Shown here: piece by piece, positions 34,503 to 45,652 of the stretch
Layout: each line of letters starts with the position of its first letter
Numbering within the stretch: the stretch's first letter is position 1
Source of the DNA: Nocardia carnea NBRC 14403
GTDB lineage: Bacteria > Actinomycetota > Actinomycetes > Mycobacteriales > Mycobacteriaceae
DNA length: 64,000 bases
Reading direction: 5' to 3'
Assembly (NCBI RefSeq): GCF_000308515.1
Contig: NZ_BAFV01000041.1
Coordinates: 1-64,000 of the forward strand
Translations under genes and position numbers: made by a program
The notes under the pieces: model-generated
The model's input: the letters and a program-made list of their open reading frames with translations, nothing else
Told to the model about the DNA's origin: nothing
Databases searched by the model: none

Positions 34503-35725
34503 TACGCGTCCTCCGCATCGTCGAGCACGCTGATGCCGGGCAGCGTCTTACCTTCCAGGTACTCCAGTGAGGCACCGCCACCGGTGGAGATATGCGAGAA
34601 ATCGCTTTCCGGGATACCGAGCGCCCGCACCGCCGCCGCGGAATCGCCACCACCGACAACGGTGAACGCACCCTTACCGGTGGCCGTGGCGATGGCCTCG
34701 GCCACACCGCGGGTACCGGCCGCGAACTTGTCGAACTCGAACACGCCCATCGGGCCGTTCCAGAACACCGTGCGCGCCTCGGTGAGCAGTGCGGCGAAAC
34801 GCTGCACCGATTCCGGGCCGATATCCAGGCCCAGCCAGCCGTCCGGGATCTCGTGGCACGGCACGGTCTTCGATTCCGCGTCCGCGGCGAAGGAATCGGC
34901 GACGACGATATCGCGCGGCAGATGGATGACATCGGCGTAGCGATCCAGCAGCTGTTTACAGGTGTCGATCATCTCCTCCTGCAGCAGCGAGGAACCGACG
35001 GACAGACCCTCCGCGGCCAGGAAGGTGAAGCACATCCCGCCGCCGATGACCAGGGTGTCGACCTTGGGGGCCAGCGCCTCGATCACGGCCAGTTTGTCCG
35101 AGACCTTCGACCCGCCGAGCACCACCGCATAGGGGCGGTCGGTGGATTCGGTGAGCTTGGCCAGCACATCGGCCTCGGCCGCAACGAGCGTGCCCGCGTA
35201 GTGCGGCAGCAGTTTCGCCACGTCGTACACCGACGCCTGCTTCCGGTGCACCACACCGAAACCGTCGGAGACGAACGCACCGTCGTCGCCGACCAGTTCC
35301 ACCAGCGCGGCGGCCAGTTTCGCACGGTCGGCGTCGTCCTTGGCGGTCTCGCGCGGATCGAAGCGGATATTCTCCAGCAGCAGCACATCGCCGTCGGTGA
35401 GGCCCTCGGAGCGCGCGAGCGCGTCCTGACCCACCACATCAGCGGCGAGTTGCACGTTGCGACCCAGCTCGGCGGCCAGGCGGGTCGCCACCGGAGCCAG
35501 CGACAACGCCGGATCCGGGGCACCCTTCGGGCGGCCGAGATGCGCGGTGACGACCACCTTCGCACCGGCTTCCACCAGTGCGCGGATGGTCGGCACCGAG
35601 GCGATGATCCGGCCCGGATCGGTGATCTCGCCGTTGTCGAGGGGGACGTTGAGGTCGGAACGCACCAGTACGCCACGGCCCTCGACGCCCTCGGCGAGGA
35701 GATCGTCCAGAGTTTTGATGCTCAC
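34502..35725 (-). CDS. pgk: Phosphoglycerate kinase
   Basis: Transfers phosphate from 1,3-bisphosphoglycerate to ADP. N-terminal signature VLVRSDLNVPLDNGEI (about residue 20), HLGRPKGAPDP, and the C-terminal nucleotide-binding motif TVVGGGDSAAAV with FSHISTGGGASLEYLEG. 407 residues is normal. GTG start at 35723-35725, 7 nt after the gap stop; its TAA overlaps the tpiA ATG by one base. Confidence 0.97.
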   Translation of the reverse strand: MSIKTLDDLLAEGVEGRGVLVRSDLNVPLDNGEITDPGRIIASVPTIRALVEAGAKVVVTAHLGRPKGAPDPALSLAPVATRLAAELGRNVQLAADVVGQDALARSEGLTDGDVLLLENIRFDPRETAKDDADRAKLAAALVELVGDDGAFVSDGFGVVHRKQASVYDVAKLLPHYAGTLVAAEADVLAKLTESTDRPYAVVLGGSKVSDKLAVIEALAPKVDTLVIGGGMCFTFLAAEGLSVGSSLLQEEMIDTCKQLLDRYADVIHLPRDIVVADSFAADAESKTVPCHEIPDGWLGLDIGPESVQRFAALLTEARTVFWNGPMGVFEFDKFAAGTRGVAEAIATATGKGAFTVVGGGDSAAAVRALGIPESDFSHISTGGGASLEYLEGKTLPGISVLDDAEDA

Positions 35726-35732
35726 GCCGGTC

Positions 35733-36752
<1,020 letters not shown>

Positions 36753-37023
36753 GTTTCTCGCTCCTCAGCTGTCAAGCGGATGATTCCGACGCCACCCACA
36801 CTAATGCCTTCGGGTCTTCTCTCCGACACACCCCTGGTGTTGGTGACCACCGGCTATCCGGGCGCGCCCGAACCTCATCCGCGGCGCCACTTCCGCGTGT
36901 CGGGCCGGGCGTGCCGGATCCGGCGGGCAACCGCAGCTCCGGCCCGAATCCGCGCCCCGCGGGGGCGTACGGCCGAGGCCGGGTCCCGAAAATCACTGGC
37001 AACTCCGGACACCGCACCGCAGG

Positions 37024-37641
37024 ATGGTGGGGATGCCCAGTTCACCTCTCCCCGGTTCGGGGCCGCACGTCCGTCCGGCCACTCCCGCCGATATTCCCCG
37101 CGCCACCAGAAGCCTCACCCGCGCTTTCCTCGACTACCCCTGGACCCGGCACACCATCGCCGCGGACGACCACGAACGCCGGCTATCCGAGTTCCAGGAA
37201 CTCTTCCTCACCCGCATCGGACTACCCCACGGCCGGGTGTGGGTCGCCGACGACGGTGACGCGGTCGCGGTCTGGACCACGCCTGCCACCGATGCCGGCC
37301 CGGTATTCACCGAACTCGCACCCCGCTTCACCGAACTGGCCGGTAACCGTGCCGAGGCGCAGGCAACAGCCGAGGCTGCACTGCATCCACACCGCCCGGC
37401 CGACCCCGTCTGGTTCCTCGGCACCGTGGGGGTCGAGCCCGCCCGCCGCGGCAGCGGACTGGGCCGCGCCGTGATCGAGCCCGGCCTGGCCGCCGCCGAA
37501 CGCGAAGGTGTCGGGGCGTTCCTCGAGACGTCGACCGCGGAGAACGTGCGCTTCTACGAGCACCTCGGTTTCCACGTGACCGCAGAAGTGGATATCCCCG
37601 ACGGCGGCCCCCTGACCTGGTGCATGCTCCGGCAGCCGTAG
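37024..37641 (+). CDS. GNAT-family N-acetyltransferase
   Basis: About 200 residues with the GNAT fold. Motif A is GTVGVEPARRGSGLGRAVIE, whose RxxGxG/A loop binds acetyl-CoA, followed by AAEREGVGAFLETSTAENVRFYEHLGF. Substrate unknown. The start may be the ATG at 37024 or the second ATG at 37033, which has AGG 9 nt upstream; the data do not decide. Divergent from the gap operon. Confidence 0.82.
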   Translation: MVGMPSSPLPGSGPHVRPATPADIPRATRSLTRAFLDYPWTRHTIAADDHERRLSEFQELFLTRIGLPHGRVWVADDGDAVAVWTTPATDAGPVFTELAPRFTELAGNRAEAQATAEAALHPHRPADPVWFLGTVGVEPARRGSGLGRAVIEPGLAAAEREGVGAFLETSTAENVRFYEHLGFHVTAEVDIPDGGPLTWCMLRQP

Positions 37642-38121
37642 CGGTTCCGGTCCACCGGACCCGCGTACCACACGATGGGGCGCCGAGCGGACCCGCTGCC
37701 CCTTGGTTGCTGCGGGATCAGCCAGAATTCGGGGCGCCGGAGTATCGCCACGAACGGTTCGACCATGTCGAGTCGCTCTCCGGAGGGACCGGGCGGGCCG
37801 CCCGAGCCGCTCCGGTTCTACGCGGCCCGGCCGGGCACGTGCCCATGGGGGCGAGTGATACGTCCGGACGGGCCGCGAGCCCGCGCCCCGTGTTTCGGCC
37901 TGCCCAGCCGGCTACCTACGGCCCGAGGGCACCTCGCTGGTCACCGTCGCGATCGCTCGCGTCGAGCCGGCGCGCGCACGGCCGGCGCGCAATATGTCGG
38001 GAGAGGAGCCGACACGGCGGACAGGTCGTGCTGGAGCCGGTTCGACTGCCGGCTCCGCGCCGTGTCGTGGAGCCGGATCGTCACCACAACACGGCGCCGG
38101 TCACCAGTCCGGGACGGGGGC
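37642..38121. other. Intergenic region without a supported gene
   Basis: About 480 nt between the convergent GNAT and whiA genes. The long frames crossing it are Arg/Pro-rich with no family resemblance and no ribosome site, so I call no gene. A direct repeat of GCCGGCGCGC lies around 37970-37990, and a hairpin is at 38033-38056. Confidence 0.5.
38033..38056 (-). terminator. Possible terminator after whiA
   Basis: GGAGCCGG (38033-38040), an 8-nt loop and CCGGCTCC (38049-38056): perfect 8-bp stem, 66 nt past the whiA stop in the direction of the rapZ-yvcK-whiA operon. No T-run follows. Confidence 0.35.
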
Positions 38122-39099
38122 TCAGGCGTCGTCGAGCAGTTCGGCCGTGACCGCCGATTCGGTATCCGGCACGCCGAGTTCCTTGGCACGCCGGTCGGCC
38201 ATCGACAGCAACCGCCGGATCCGTCCGGCCACGGCGTCCTTGGTCATCGGCGGGTCGGCGAGCTGGCCGAGTTCCTCCAGGGAGGCCTGCCGGTGTTCGA
38301 CGCGCAGCTTTCCCGCCGCCGCCAGATGGTCCGGGACGTCGTCGCCGAGCAGTTCCAGCGCACGTTCGACCCGGGCTGCCGCCGCGACCGCGGCACGTGC
38401 CGATCGCCGCAGGTTGGCGTCGTCGAAGTTGGCGAGCCGGTTGGCGGTGGCGCGGACCTCACGCCGCATCCGGCGTTCCTCCCAGGTGAGCCGGGTGTCC
38501 TGCGCGCCCATCCGGGTGAGCAGCGCGCCGATCGCCTCACCGTCGCGGACCACGACCCGGTCGGTGCCGCGCACTTCCCGCGCCTTCGCCGAGATACCGA
38601 GCCGCCGCGCGGCGCCCACCAGCGCCAACGCCGCCTCCGGGCCCGGGCAGCTCACCTCGAGTGCCGAGGAGCGGCCGGGTTCGGTGAGCGATCCGTGGGC
38701 CAGGAAGGCGCCGCGCCACGCGGCCTCGGCATCGGCGACACTGCCGCCGACGACCTGGGCGGGTAGTCCGCGCACGGGCCGGCCGCGCACGTCCAGCAGT
38801 CCGGTCTGGCGCGCGAGGGCTTCGCCCTCCTTCGCGACCCGGACCACGTACCGGGAGGATTTGCGCAGGCCACCGGCACTGAGCACATGCACATCCGACC
38901 CGTATCCGTAGAGTTCGAAGATCTCCCGCCGTAGCCGCCGCGCGATGGACCCCATATCGACTTCGGCTTCGACGATCACCCGCCCGCCGACGATATGCAG
39001 ACCGCCGGCGAAACGCAGCAGGGCGGACAGTTCGGCTTTACGCGCACTCACCTGTGTTACGGCGAGCCGGCTCAGCTCGTCTTTCACTTCGGCTGTCAT
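38122..39099 (-). CDS. whiA: Sporulation/division regulator WhiA
   Basis: A 325-residue DNA-binding protein nearly identical in pattern to mycobacterial WhiA. N-terminal degenerate LAGLIDADG homing-endonuclease fold (MTAEVKDELSRL, LLRFAGGLHIVGGRV, WRGAFLAHGSLTEPG), then a C-terminal helix-turn-helix around VEHRQASLEELGQLADPP and MTKDAVAGRIRRLLSMA. In Streptomyces it works with WhiB to control cell division genes. The ATG at 39097-39099 overlaps the yvcK stop (ATGA). Third gene of rapZ-yvcK-whiA. Confidence 0.97.
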   Translation of the reverse strand: MTAEVKDELSRLAVTQVSARKAELSALLRFAGGLHIVGGRVIVEAEVDMGSIARRLRREIFELYGYGSDVHVLSAGGLRKSSRYVVRVAKEGEALARQTGLLDVRGRPVRGLPAQVVGGSVADAEAAWRGAFLAHGSLTEPGRSSALEVSCPGPEAALALVGAARRLGISAKAREVRGTDRVVVRDGEAIGALLTRMGAQDTRLTWEERRMRREVRATANRLANFDDANLRRSARAAVAAAARVERALELLGDDVPDHLAAAGKLRVEHRQASLEELGQLADPPMTKDAVAGRIRRLLSMADRRAKELGVPDTESAVTAELLDDA

Positions 39100-40157
39100 C
39101 GCCACGAGACGTGCTCCTTTCCACCCAACCCGGACCGCACATCCTGACCCATGTGCCGTCCCTCGACTCGAAGCCCCGGCAACGCCGGCCGGGGCTCGTG
39201 GATCAGTTGATCCAGTGCGGCGGCGAGCTTTCCGGCGTCGTGCCGGGCCGTTCCCGCGTCGGCGACATCGGAAAAGACTACTCGTGCCCGCAGTTGCCCG
39301 GCCGCTCTGGCCACATGTTCGCGCTCGCGTCCCTCCGGTACGCACCCGGAATCGACCAGAACCTCGTCGACCGCGAAATCCGGTGCGTGCTGGGACAATA
39401 CATGCAGATGACGTTCGGCGGAGAAACCCGCCGTCTCACCGGGCTGTGCGACCAGGTTCAGAATCAGCACCTTACGCGCCCGGGTATGGACCAGCGCATC
39501 GCGCAGGCCGGGCACCAGCAGATGCGGGATGACACTGGTGAACCACGATCCGGGTCCCAGGACCACCGCATCCGCTCGTTCGATGGCGGCGGTGGCCTCG
39601 GCGCAGGCGGGCGGGTCGGCGGGCAGCAACCGCACCCGGCGCACCTTGCCGGGGGTGGTGGCCACCGCCACCTGACCGCGGATACAGCGGCTCACCCGCG
39701 GGTCGGTTTCCAAGCCCGAGACATCGGCCTCGATATCGAGCGGGAGGGTCGACATGGGCAGTACCCGGCCACTGATACCGAGCAGCTCACCGACCTTGTC
39801 GAGGGCGGCCACCGGATCACCCAGCACCTCGGTGAGACCGGCCAGCAGCAGATTCCCGACCGAATGCCCGGCCAGTGCGCCGGTACCGCCGAAGCGGTGC
39901 TGCACGGTCCGGGTGAGGACGCCGTCGGCGTCGGCCGCCAGCGCCGCCAGGGCCATCCGCAGGTCGCCGGGCGGCGGAACGCCCAGTTCGCGGCGCAGCC
40001 GGCCGGACGAACCGCCGTCGTCGGCGACGGTGACCACCGCGCTGATCCGCCGGGTGAGCCGGCGCACCGCCGACAGGGTGGCGTAGAGACCGTGTCCGCC
40101 GCCGAGGGCGACGACCTCGGGACCGTGGCCGGTGACGGGACTGCCCGGGGCACTCAT
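39096..40157 (-). CDS. yvcK: YvcK-type gluconeogenesis factor (CofD-like fold)
   Basis: A 353-residue protein related to LPPG transferase CofD. Motifs: VVALGGGHGLYATLSAVRR near residue 15, VTVADDGGSSGRLRRELG, PPGDLRMALAALA and AGHSVGNLLLAGL. In Bacillus and mycobacteria YvcK/CuvA binds UDP-sugars and links carbon metabolism to envelope growth. The ATG at 40155-40157 overlaps the rapZ stop and its own stop overlaps whiA, so all three are translationally coupled. Confidence 0.95.
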   Translation of the reverse strand: MSAPGSPVTGHGPEVVALGGGHGLYATLSAVRRLTRRISAVVTVADDGGSSGRLRRELGVPPPGDLRMALAALAADADGVLTRTVQHRFGGTGALAGHSVGNLLLAGLTEVLGDPVAALDKVGELLGISGRVLPMSTLPLDIEADVSGLETDPRVSRCIRGQVAVATTPGKVRRVRLLPADPPACAEATAAIERADAVVLGPGSWFTSVIPHLLVPGLRDALVHTRARKVLILNLVAQPGETAGFSAERHLHVLSQHAPDFAVDEVLVDSGCVPEGREREHVARAAGQLRARVVFSDVADAGTARHDAGKLAAALDQLIHEPRPALPGLRVEGRHMGQDVRSGLGGKEHVSWR

Positions 40158-41110
40158 TCGCGCCCCAGATCCCGGTGCAGCACCCGCACCGCATCGACCG
40201 GGCCGTCCGCATCGTCGTCGATGCTGCGGCCGGCCAGCTGCCCCAGGGCCTCGGCGATCGCGACACTGCGATGTCTGCCGCCGGTACAGCCCACTGCGAC
40301 GGTCATGTATCGCTTCCCCTCTTGGCGGTAACCCTGGGTGGTCAGCTCGATCAGATGCTCGCAGGTCCGCAGATAGTCCTCGGCGCCCGGACGCGACAGC
40401 ACATAGTCACTGACCACCGCTTCCTGACCGGTGTGCTGCCGAAGTTCTGGTACCCAGTGTGGGTTGGGCAGGAAACGCACATCCAGCACCATGTCCGCGT
40501 CCAGCGGGACACCGTACTTGAATCCGAACGATTGCACGGTCAGCTGCAGTGCGGCGGGCGTGCCGCCGCCGTAGACCTCCTCCAGTTTCCGGTGCAATTG
40601 GTGGATCGACAGCTCCGTGGTGTCGATGACCACATCGGCGGCGGCCTTCACCCCGGCGAGCCGGACCCGTTCGGCGGCGATCCCGGCCGACAGGGTCCCG
40701 TCGGCGCTGTCGTTCTGCAGCGGGTGGCGGCGCCGGGCGAACCCGAACCGCCGGATCAGCACATCGTCGGAGGCTTCCAGGAACAGAATCCGGGTGGGCA
40801 CGCCGCGGGCACGCAACTGTTCGGTGACCGCGGGGAGATCGCCGGTGAAGAAGCGGCTCCGCACATCCATCACGATCGCCAGCCGGCGGATGGGCGGATC
40901 CGCCGAGGCGCCGAGTTCGACCATCCGCCCGATGAGTTCCGGCGGCAGGTTGTCGGTGACATACCAGCCGAGATCCTCCAGAACTCGCGCGGCGGTCCCC
41001 CGCCCGGCACCGGACAGCCCGGTCACCATCACGACCTCGACCGGGGTCCCCGAACCCGGTCCCCCACCCGGCACCACTTTCGTACTGCTGTTCGATTCGA
41101 CGCGAGTCAT
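40154..41110 (-). CDS. rapZ: RapZ-family nucleotide-binding protein
   Basis: A 318-residue P-loop protein. Walker A is VTGLSGAGRGTAARVLED (about residue 30), then WYVTDNLPPELI. The C-terminal domain has DMVLDVRFLPNPHW and VAVGCTGGRHRSVAIAEALG, the signature of RapZ/YvcJ. In enteric bacteria RapZ steers RNase E to a small RNA; in actinobacteria the role is unclear. The family's usual GAGRS/T appears here as GAGRGT. First gene of rapZ-yvcK-whiA. Confidence 0.95.
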   Translation of the reverse strand: MTRVESNSSTKVVPGGGPGSGTPVEVVMVTGLSGAGRGTAARVLEDLGWYVTDNLPPELIGRMVELGASADPPIRRLAIVMDVRSRFFTGDLPAVTEQLRARGVPTRILFLEASDDVLIRRFGFARRRHPLQNDSADGTLSAGIAAERVRLAGVKAAADVVIDTTELSIHQLHRKLEEVYGGGTPAALQLTVQSFGFKYGVPLDADMVLDVRFLPNPHWVPELRQHTGQEAVVSDYVLSRPGAEDYLRTCEHLIELTTQGYRQEGKRYMTVAVGCTGGRHRSVAIAEALGQLAGRSIDDDADGPVDAVRVLHRDLGRE

Positions 41111-41274
41111 GTACCACCCGGATCTGTGTTCGGGAATGCGTTTCGGTCACCCTGCTGTAGCGCATGCGCCCGGTCCCTGTCCCGGAGCGCAGCAACACCG
41201 CCGCGGGGCGCAGGAACAAACGTACGTGACCCGCGCCGGTCACCGCGCTGTTGCGCCGTGCGCCGCGCCGGAGG

Positions 41275-43317
41275 CTATCGGTCGTGCAGGGCGGCCAGCA
41301 CCGCCTCCGCGGTGGCCCGGCCGATACCGGGCACCTCGATGATCTCCTCCACGGTTGCTTCCTTCAGCCGGGCCACCGACCCGAAATGCGTGACCAGCGC
41401 AGTACGACGGGCCGCACCGAGCCCGCGCACCGAATCCAGCGCGGAGGCCGTCATCCGCCGGGATCGTTTACTGCGATGGAAGGCGATCGCGAAGCGGTGG
41501 GCTTCATCACGTACGCGTTGCAGCAGGTAGAGCGCCTCACTGGTGCGCGGCAGGATCACCGGGTCGGGTTCGCCCGGCACCCAGACCTCTTCCAGCCGTT
41601 TCGCCAGCCCCACCACCGCGACATCGGTGATCCCGAGTTCGTCGAGTACCTCGGCCGCGGCCGCTACCTGCGGTGCACCACCGTCGACGACGTACAGATT
41701 CGGCGGATAGGCGAACTTACGGGGGCGGCCGGTCTTCGGATCGATTCCGGGCCGGGTGGTGATCTCCTCCTCCGCGAGGTCTTCGGCTCCGGGGGCGGTC
41801 TCGAACTGTGGCACCTCGGCCGTCCCGGCGAGATCGGCCTGTTCCGTGGCATCGCGTTCCCGGCGCAACCGCAGGAACCGGCGCCGGGTGACCTCGGCGA
41901 TACTGGCGACATCATCGGAGCGGCCCCCGCCGGCCGCCTCCCGGATCGCATAGTGCCGGTAATCGGATTTCTTGGGCAGTCCGTCCTCGAACACCACCAG
42001 CGAGGCCACCACATCGGTGCCCTGGACATGACTGATATCGACACATTCGATCCGCAGCGGCGCGGTATCGAGGTCGAGGGCGTCCTGGATATCCTGCAGC
42101 GCCACCGAGCGCGAGGTGAGATCGCCGGCCCGGCGGAGTTTGTGCTGTGCGAGCGCCTCGGTGGCATTGCGGGCGACGGTATCGGCGAGAGCCTTCTTGT
42201 CACCGCGCTGCGGTACCCGTACCTGTACGGCGCTGCCCCGCAGTTGCGACAGCCAGCGCTGGACCTCGTCGACATCGGCGGGGAGCTCCGGTACCAGGAC
42301 CTCCCGCGGGACGACCGCCGCCGTGTGGTCTCCGGCAGTCTGCGCGGCGACCGCGGCCTGCTCACCGTAGAACTGGGTGAGGAACTGTTCCACCAGCGCG
42401 GCCAGCTCTCCCCCCTGGTCCGGGGTGTCGGCCGCGTCGCCGGATTTGTCCACCACCCAGCCGCGCTGGCCGCGCACCCGGCCGGCGCGCACATGGAAGA
42501 CCTGCACCGCGACCTCCAGATCGTCGCCGGCGAAAGAGATCACATCGGCATCGGTACCGTCACCGAGTACTACGGCCTGTTTTTCCAGCGCCCGGCGCAA
42601 GGCCTGCACATCGTCGCGGAGCCGGGCCGCGGTTTCGAAATCGAGGTCCTCGGATGCGGCGCGCATCCGGCGTTCCAATTCCTTGACCATCCGGTCGGTA
42701 CGACCGGCCAGGAAATCGCAGAAATCCTCGACGATACGCCGGTGCTCGTCCGCCGAAACCCGGTCCACACACGGCGCCGAACATTTGTCGATATAACCGA
42801 GCAGACAGGGCCGGCCGATCTGCCCGTGCCGTTTGAACACCCCGGCCGAGCAGGTACGGGCCGGAAAAACCCGGAGCAGCAGATCGAGGGTTTCCCGGAT
42901 CGCCCACGCATGGGCATAGGGCCCGAAATAGCGGACCCCTTTCTTCCGTGCACCGCGATAAACGAAAAGTCGCGGATATTCCTCGTTCAGGGTGACGGCC
43001 AGCACCGGATAGGATTTGTCGTCGCGGTAGCGGACATTGAATCGCGGATCGAATTCCTTGATCCAGTTGTATTCCAGCTGCAGCGCTTCCACCTCGGTGG
43101 AAACCACCGTCCATTCCACGCTCGCGGCGGTGGTGACCATCTGCCGCGTCCGCGGATGTAATGCCGCCACATCGGCGAAATACGAGTTGAGCCGATTACG
43201 CAGACTTTTCGCCTTGCCGACGTAGATGACCTGCCCGTAGGAGTCACGGAACTTGTAGACACCGGGTTCGAGCGGAATACTGCCCGGCTGCGGCCGGTAC
43301 GTCGCGGGATCTGCCAC
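41275..43317 (-). CDS. uvrC: UvrABC excinuclease subunit C
   Basis: Incises both sides of a DNA lesion in nucleotide excision repair. Domains in order: GIY-YIG nuclease (GVYKFRDSYGQVIYVGKAKS, about residues 18-37), Cys/UVR region with a UvrB-binding helix pair, RNase-H-like nuclease (IECVDISHVQGTD, then YVVDGGAPQV) and tandem helix-hairpin-helix at the C-terminus (VRGLGAARRTALV, VPGIGRATAEAVL). 680 residues is normal. GTG at 43315-43317. The 164 nt to rapZ contain nothing recognised. Confidence 0.97.
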   Translation of the reverse strand: MADPATYRPQPGSIPLEPGVYKFRDSYGQVIYVGKAKSLRNRLNSYFADVAALHPRTRQMVTTAASVEWTVVSTEVEALQLEYNWIKEFDPRFNVRYRDDKSYPVLAVTLNEEYPRLFVYRGARKKGVRYFGPYAHAWAIRETLDLLLRVFPARTCSAGVFKRHGQIGRPCLLGYIDKCSAPCVDRVSADEHRRIVEDFCDFLAGRTDRMVKELERRMRAASEDLDFETAARLRDDVQALRRALEKQAVVLGDGTDADVISFAGDDLEVAVQVFHVRAGRVRGQRGWVVDKSGDAADTPDQGGELAALVEQFLTQFYGEQAAVAAQTAGDHTAAVVPREVLVPELPADVDEVQRWLSQLRGSAVQVRVPQRGDKKALADTVARNATEALAQHKLRRAGDLTSRSVALQDIQDALDLDTAPLRIECVDISHVQGTDVVASLVVFEDGLPKKSDYRHYAIREAAGGGRSDDVASIAEVTRRRFLRLRRERDATEQADLAGTAEVPQFETAPGAEDLAEEEITTRPGIDPKTGRPRKFAYPPNLYVVDGGAPQVAAAAEVLDELGITDVAVVGLAKRLEEVWVPGEPDPVILPRTSEALYLLQRVRDEAHRFAIAFHRSKRSRRMTASALDSVRGLGAARRTALVTHFGSVARLKEATVEEIIEVPGIGRATAEAVLAALHDR

Positions 43318-43539
43318 GGGTCCAAGGTTAGTAGCGACCTCGGACAGACTTCCCCCCGGTCGGATCGCCGCAGGGTTCCCGGCCGGGGATCGCCATCATG
43401 GGCCCGTCGCACCGGCGGGCGAGAGTCCGGAGGTTCGGTAGCGCGCCCGCCGCGACGACAGGTCACAGCGTTCGGAGAATCGGTGCGCGGTGGCGCGATC
43501 CGCTCGGCGGTTCGGCCGCCGAGAGTCGTACCGGACGGC

Positions 43540-43545
43540 TACAGT
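43540..43545 (+). promoter_or_regulatory. -10 hexamer for leaderless ggt
   Basis: TACAGT, 7 nt before the ATG at 43553, with no ribosome site between. A leaderless transcript is likely. Confidence 0.4.
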
Positions 43546-43552
43546 TCGGAAT

Positions 43553-45505
43553 ATGCGCCCGGTACAACGGATTCGGTACGCACTGACCATTACGGGCCTG
43601 CTCGTGGCCGCATCCCTCAGCGGATGTTCCGGCGAGACCGATACCGCGGGACCGTGTGCGCCGGTGCCCAACGGCACCGCCGTCACCGCCGCCCCCGGCA
43701 CCGGCTCGGCGGCACCGGCCACCCGCGATCTCGCGACCGACCCGGAGATCGCCTCCGGCTACCGGTCCGATATGACCGCCGTACGCACCACGGGATATGC
43801 CGTATCCACCGCCAACTCGCACGCGACCCGCGCCGCCTGCGAGGTCCTGCGCGCCGGCGGTACCGCGGCGGATGCGCTGATCACCGCACAGACCGTGCTC
43901 GGGATCACCGAACCACAGGCTTCCGGACTCGGCGGCGGCGCCTTCCTGCTGTACTACAACGCGGAGAACGCGACCGTCGAGGCCTACGACGGGCGGGAGA
44001 CCGCGCCGGCGGCGGCAACGGAGAACTATCTGCGCTGGATCAGCGATACCGACCGCACCGAACCGCGGCCGGATACCCGCGCCAGCGGGCGCTCCATCGG
44101 GGTCCCGGGGGTCGTGCGCATGCTCGGGATGGTGCATGCCGAGCACGGGCACACCGCCTGGCGCGAACTGTTCGACCCCGCCGTCGCCCTCGCCGATCAG
44201 GGATTCGAGATCAGTCCGCGGCTGGCCGGGCAGATCGCCGAATCCGCGCCCGAGCTGGCCCGCGATCAGGCGGCCGCCGAATACTTCCTCGAACCGGACG
44301 GCTCCCCCAAACCCGCCGGGACGGTACTCACCAATCCGGCGCTGTCGAAAACCTTGGGCACACTGGCCACCGAGGGCGCTGATGCCTTCTACACCGGGCC
44401 CATCGCGCAGGACATCGTTGCCGCCACCGCGGCGACCACCGGCGGCCGCACTCCCGGCGCCTTGACGGCCGCGGATCTGGCCGGCTATCGGGCGGTGAAG
44501 CGCACACCGCTGTGCACGGGGTACCGGGAACACGAGATCTGCGGAATGCCGGGTCCGTCCTCCGGCGGCACTACCGTCGCGGCCACCCTCGGCATACTGG
44601 AGAACTTCGATATCCCAGCCCTGCCGCCCGAACGGATCGACCGCAACGGCGGAGTCCCGCACGCCGAGGCCGTCCATCTGATCGCGGAGGCCGAGCGGCT
44701 TGCCTACGCCGACCGCGACAAATACATCGCCGACCCGGATTATGTTCCACCGCCCGGCGGTTCCCCGCAGACCCTGGTCGACCCGGAATATCTGCGAGAG
44801 CGGGCCGGGCTCATCGATCCGGGTCGCAGCATGGGCACCGCCCGGCCCGGCGACTTCGGCCCCACCACGCTGGGAGCCGGGCCCCAGACCCCCGAGCACG
44901 GCACCAGCCATATCTCGGTGGTCGATTCCTACGGCAATGCCGCGGCCATGACCACCACCGTGGAATCGGCGTTCGGCTCGTTCCACATGGTCGACGGATT
45001 CCTGCTGAACAACCAGCTCACCGATTTCTCGGCCGATCCGGTCGATACCGCCGGCGTTCCCGTGGCGAATCGGGTCGAACCGGGTAAACGCCCACGCAGC
45101 TCCATGAGCCCGACTCTGGTCTTCGAACCCGGCCCCGGACCCGGGCCCGGCACGCTCACCCATGTGGTCGGCTCACCCGGGGGTTCGGTGATCATCCAGT
45201 TCGTGGTGAAAACCCTGGTGGGCATGCTGGACTGGGGCCTGGATCCGCAACAGGCGGTCTCCGCCGTATCGTTCGGTGCCGCGAACACCCCGCTCACCGG
45301 GGTGGGCGGGGAGCATCCCGCGATCGATACACGCGATGACGGCTCCCACGACCCGCTCGTCACAGCCTTGCGCGAGCGTGGGCACCAGGTTTCGGTGGCG
45401 CCGCAGACGAGCGGGCTCAGCGTCCTGAGCCGCGACGGTGAGAACCATTGGATCGGCGGAGCCGACCCGCGGCGCGAAGGCGAAGTGCTGGGCGATACTC
45501 GCTGA
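43553..45505 (+). CDS. ggt: Gamma-glutamyltransferase lipoprotein
   Basis: A 650-residue Ntn hydrolase that cleaves gamma-glutamyl bonds such as in glutathione and transfers the glutamyl group. Lipoprotein signal: hydrophobic TITGLLVAASLSGC with lipidation Cys near residue 25. Core motifs are SGLGGGAFLLYYN, PGVVRMLGMVHAEHG, the autoprocessing/catalytic Thr in EHGTSHISVVD (about residue 450), SSMSPTLVF and GSPGGSVIIQF. The proenzyme would split before that Thr into large and small chains. It acts outside the membrane. Start at the ATG at 43553, behind a -10 box. The divergent neighbour is uvrC. Confidence 0.93.
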   Translation: MRPVQRIRYALTITGLLVAASLSGCSGETDTAGPCAPVPNGTAVTAAPGTGSAAPATRDLATDPEIASGYRSDMTAVRTTGYAVSTANSHATRAACEVLRAGGTAADALITAQTVLGITEPQASGLGGGAFLLYYNAENATVEAYDGRETAPAAATENYLRWISDTDRTEPRPDTRASGRSIGVPGVVRMLGMVHAEHGHTAWRELFDPAVALADQGFEISPRLAGQIAESAPELARDQAAAEYFLEPDGSPKPAGTVLTNPALSKTLGTLATEGADAFYTGPIAQDIVAATAATTGGRTPGALTAADLAGYRAVKRTPLCTGYREHEICGMPGPSSGGTTVAATLGILENFDIPALPPERIDRNGGVPHAEAVHLIAEAERLAYADRDKYIADPDYVPPPGGSPQTLVDPEYLRERAGLIDPGRSMGTARPGDFGPTTLGAGPQTPEHGTSHISVVDSYGNAAAMTTTVESAFGSFHMVDGFLLNNQLTDFSADPVDTAGVPVANRVEPGKRPRSSMSPTLVFEPGPGPGPGTLTHVVGSPGGSVIIQFVVKTLVGMLDWGLDPQQAVSAVSFGAANTPLTGVGGEHPAIDTRDDGSHDPLVTALRERGHQVSVAPQTSGLSVLSRDGENHWIGGADPRREGEVLGDTR

Positions 45506-45652
45506 TTCGGTGAACCTTATGCCGGGCCGGAGCTGAGCTTGGAGGTCTTTCCGGGGCTCCCACTGTGAGTTGCCTCGCCGAATCAGGCGGAAAGGTTGCC
45601 GGCCGGTAGCGGATGTGCGATTTTGGGTTCATAGCCCCGATGAGGTGGGCTT

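Noticed and set aside
37675..38766. Plus-strand open frame running from the intergenic region into whiA
   Set aside because: The second half is antisense to whiA and the first half has no family resemblance or ribosome site.
41251..43161. Long open frame antisense to uvrC (636 codons)
   Set aside because: Shadow of uvrC; no recognisable motifs.
43463..45163. Long Gly-rich open frame antisense to ggt
   Set aside because: Composition resembles PE-PGRS-like proteins superficially but it is the complement of ggt codons; no signal, no ribosome site.
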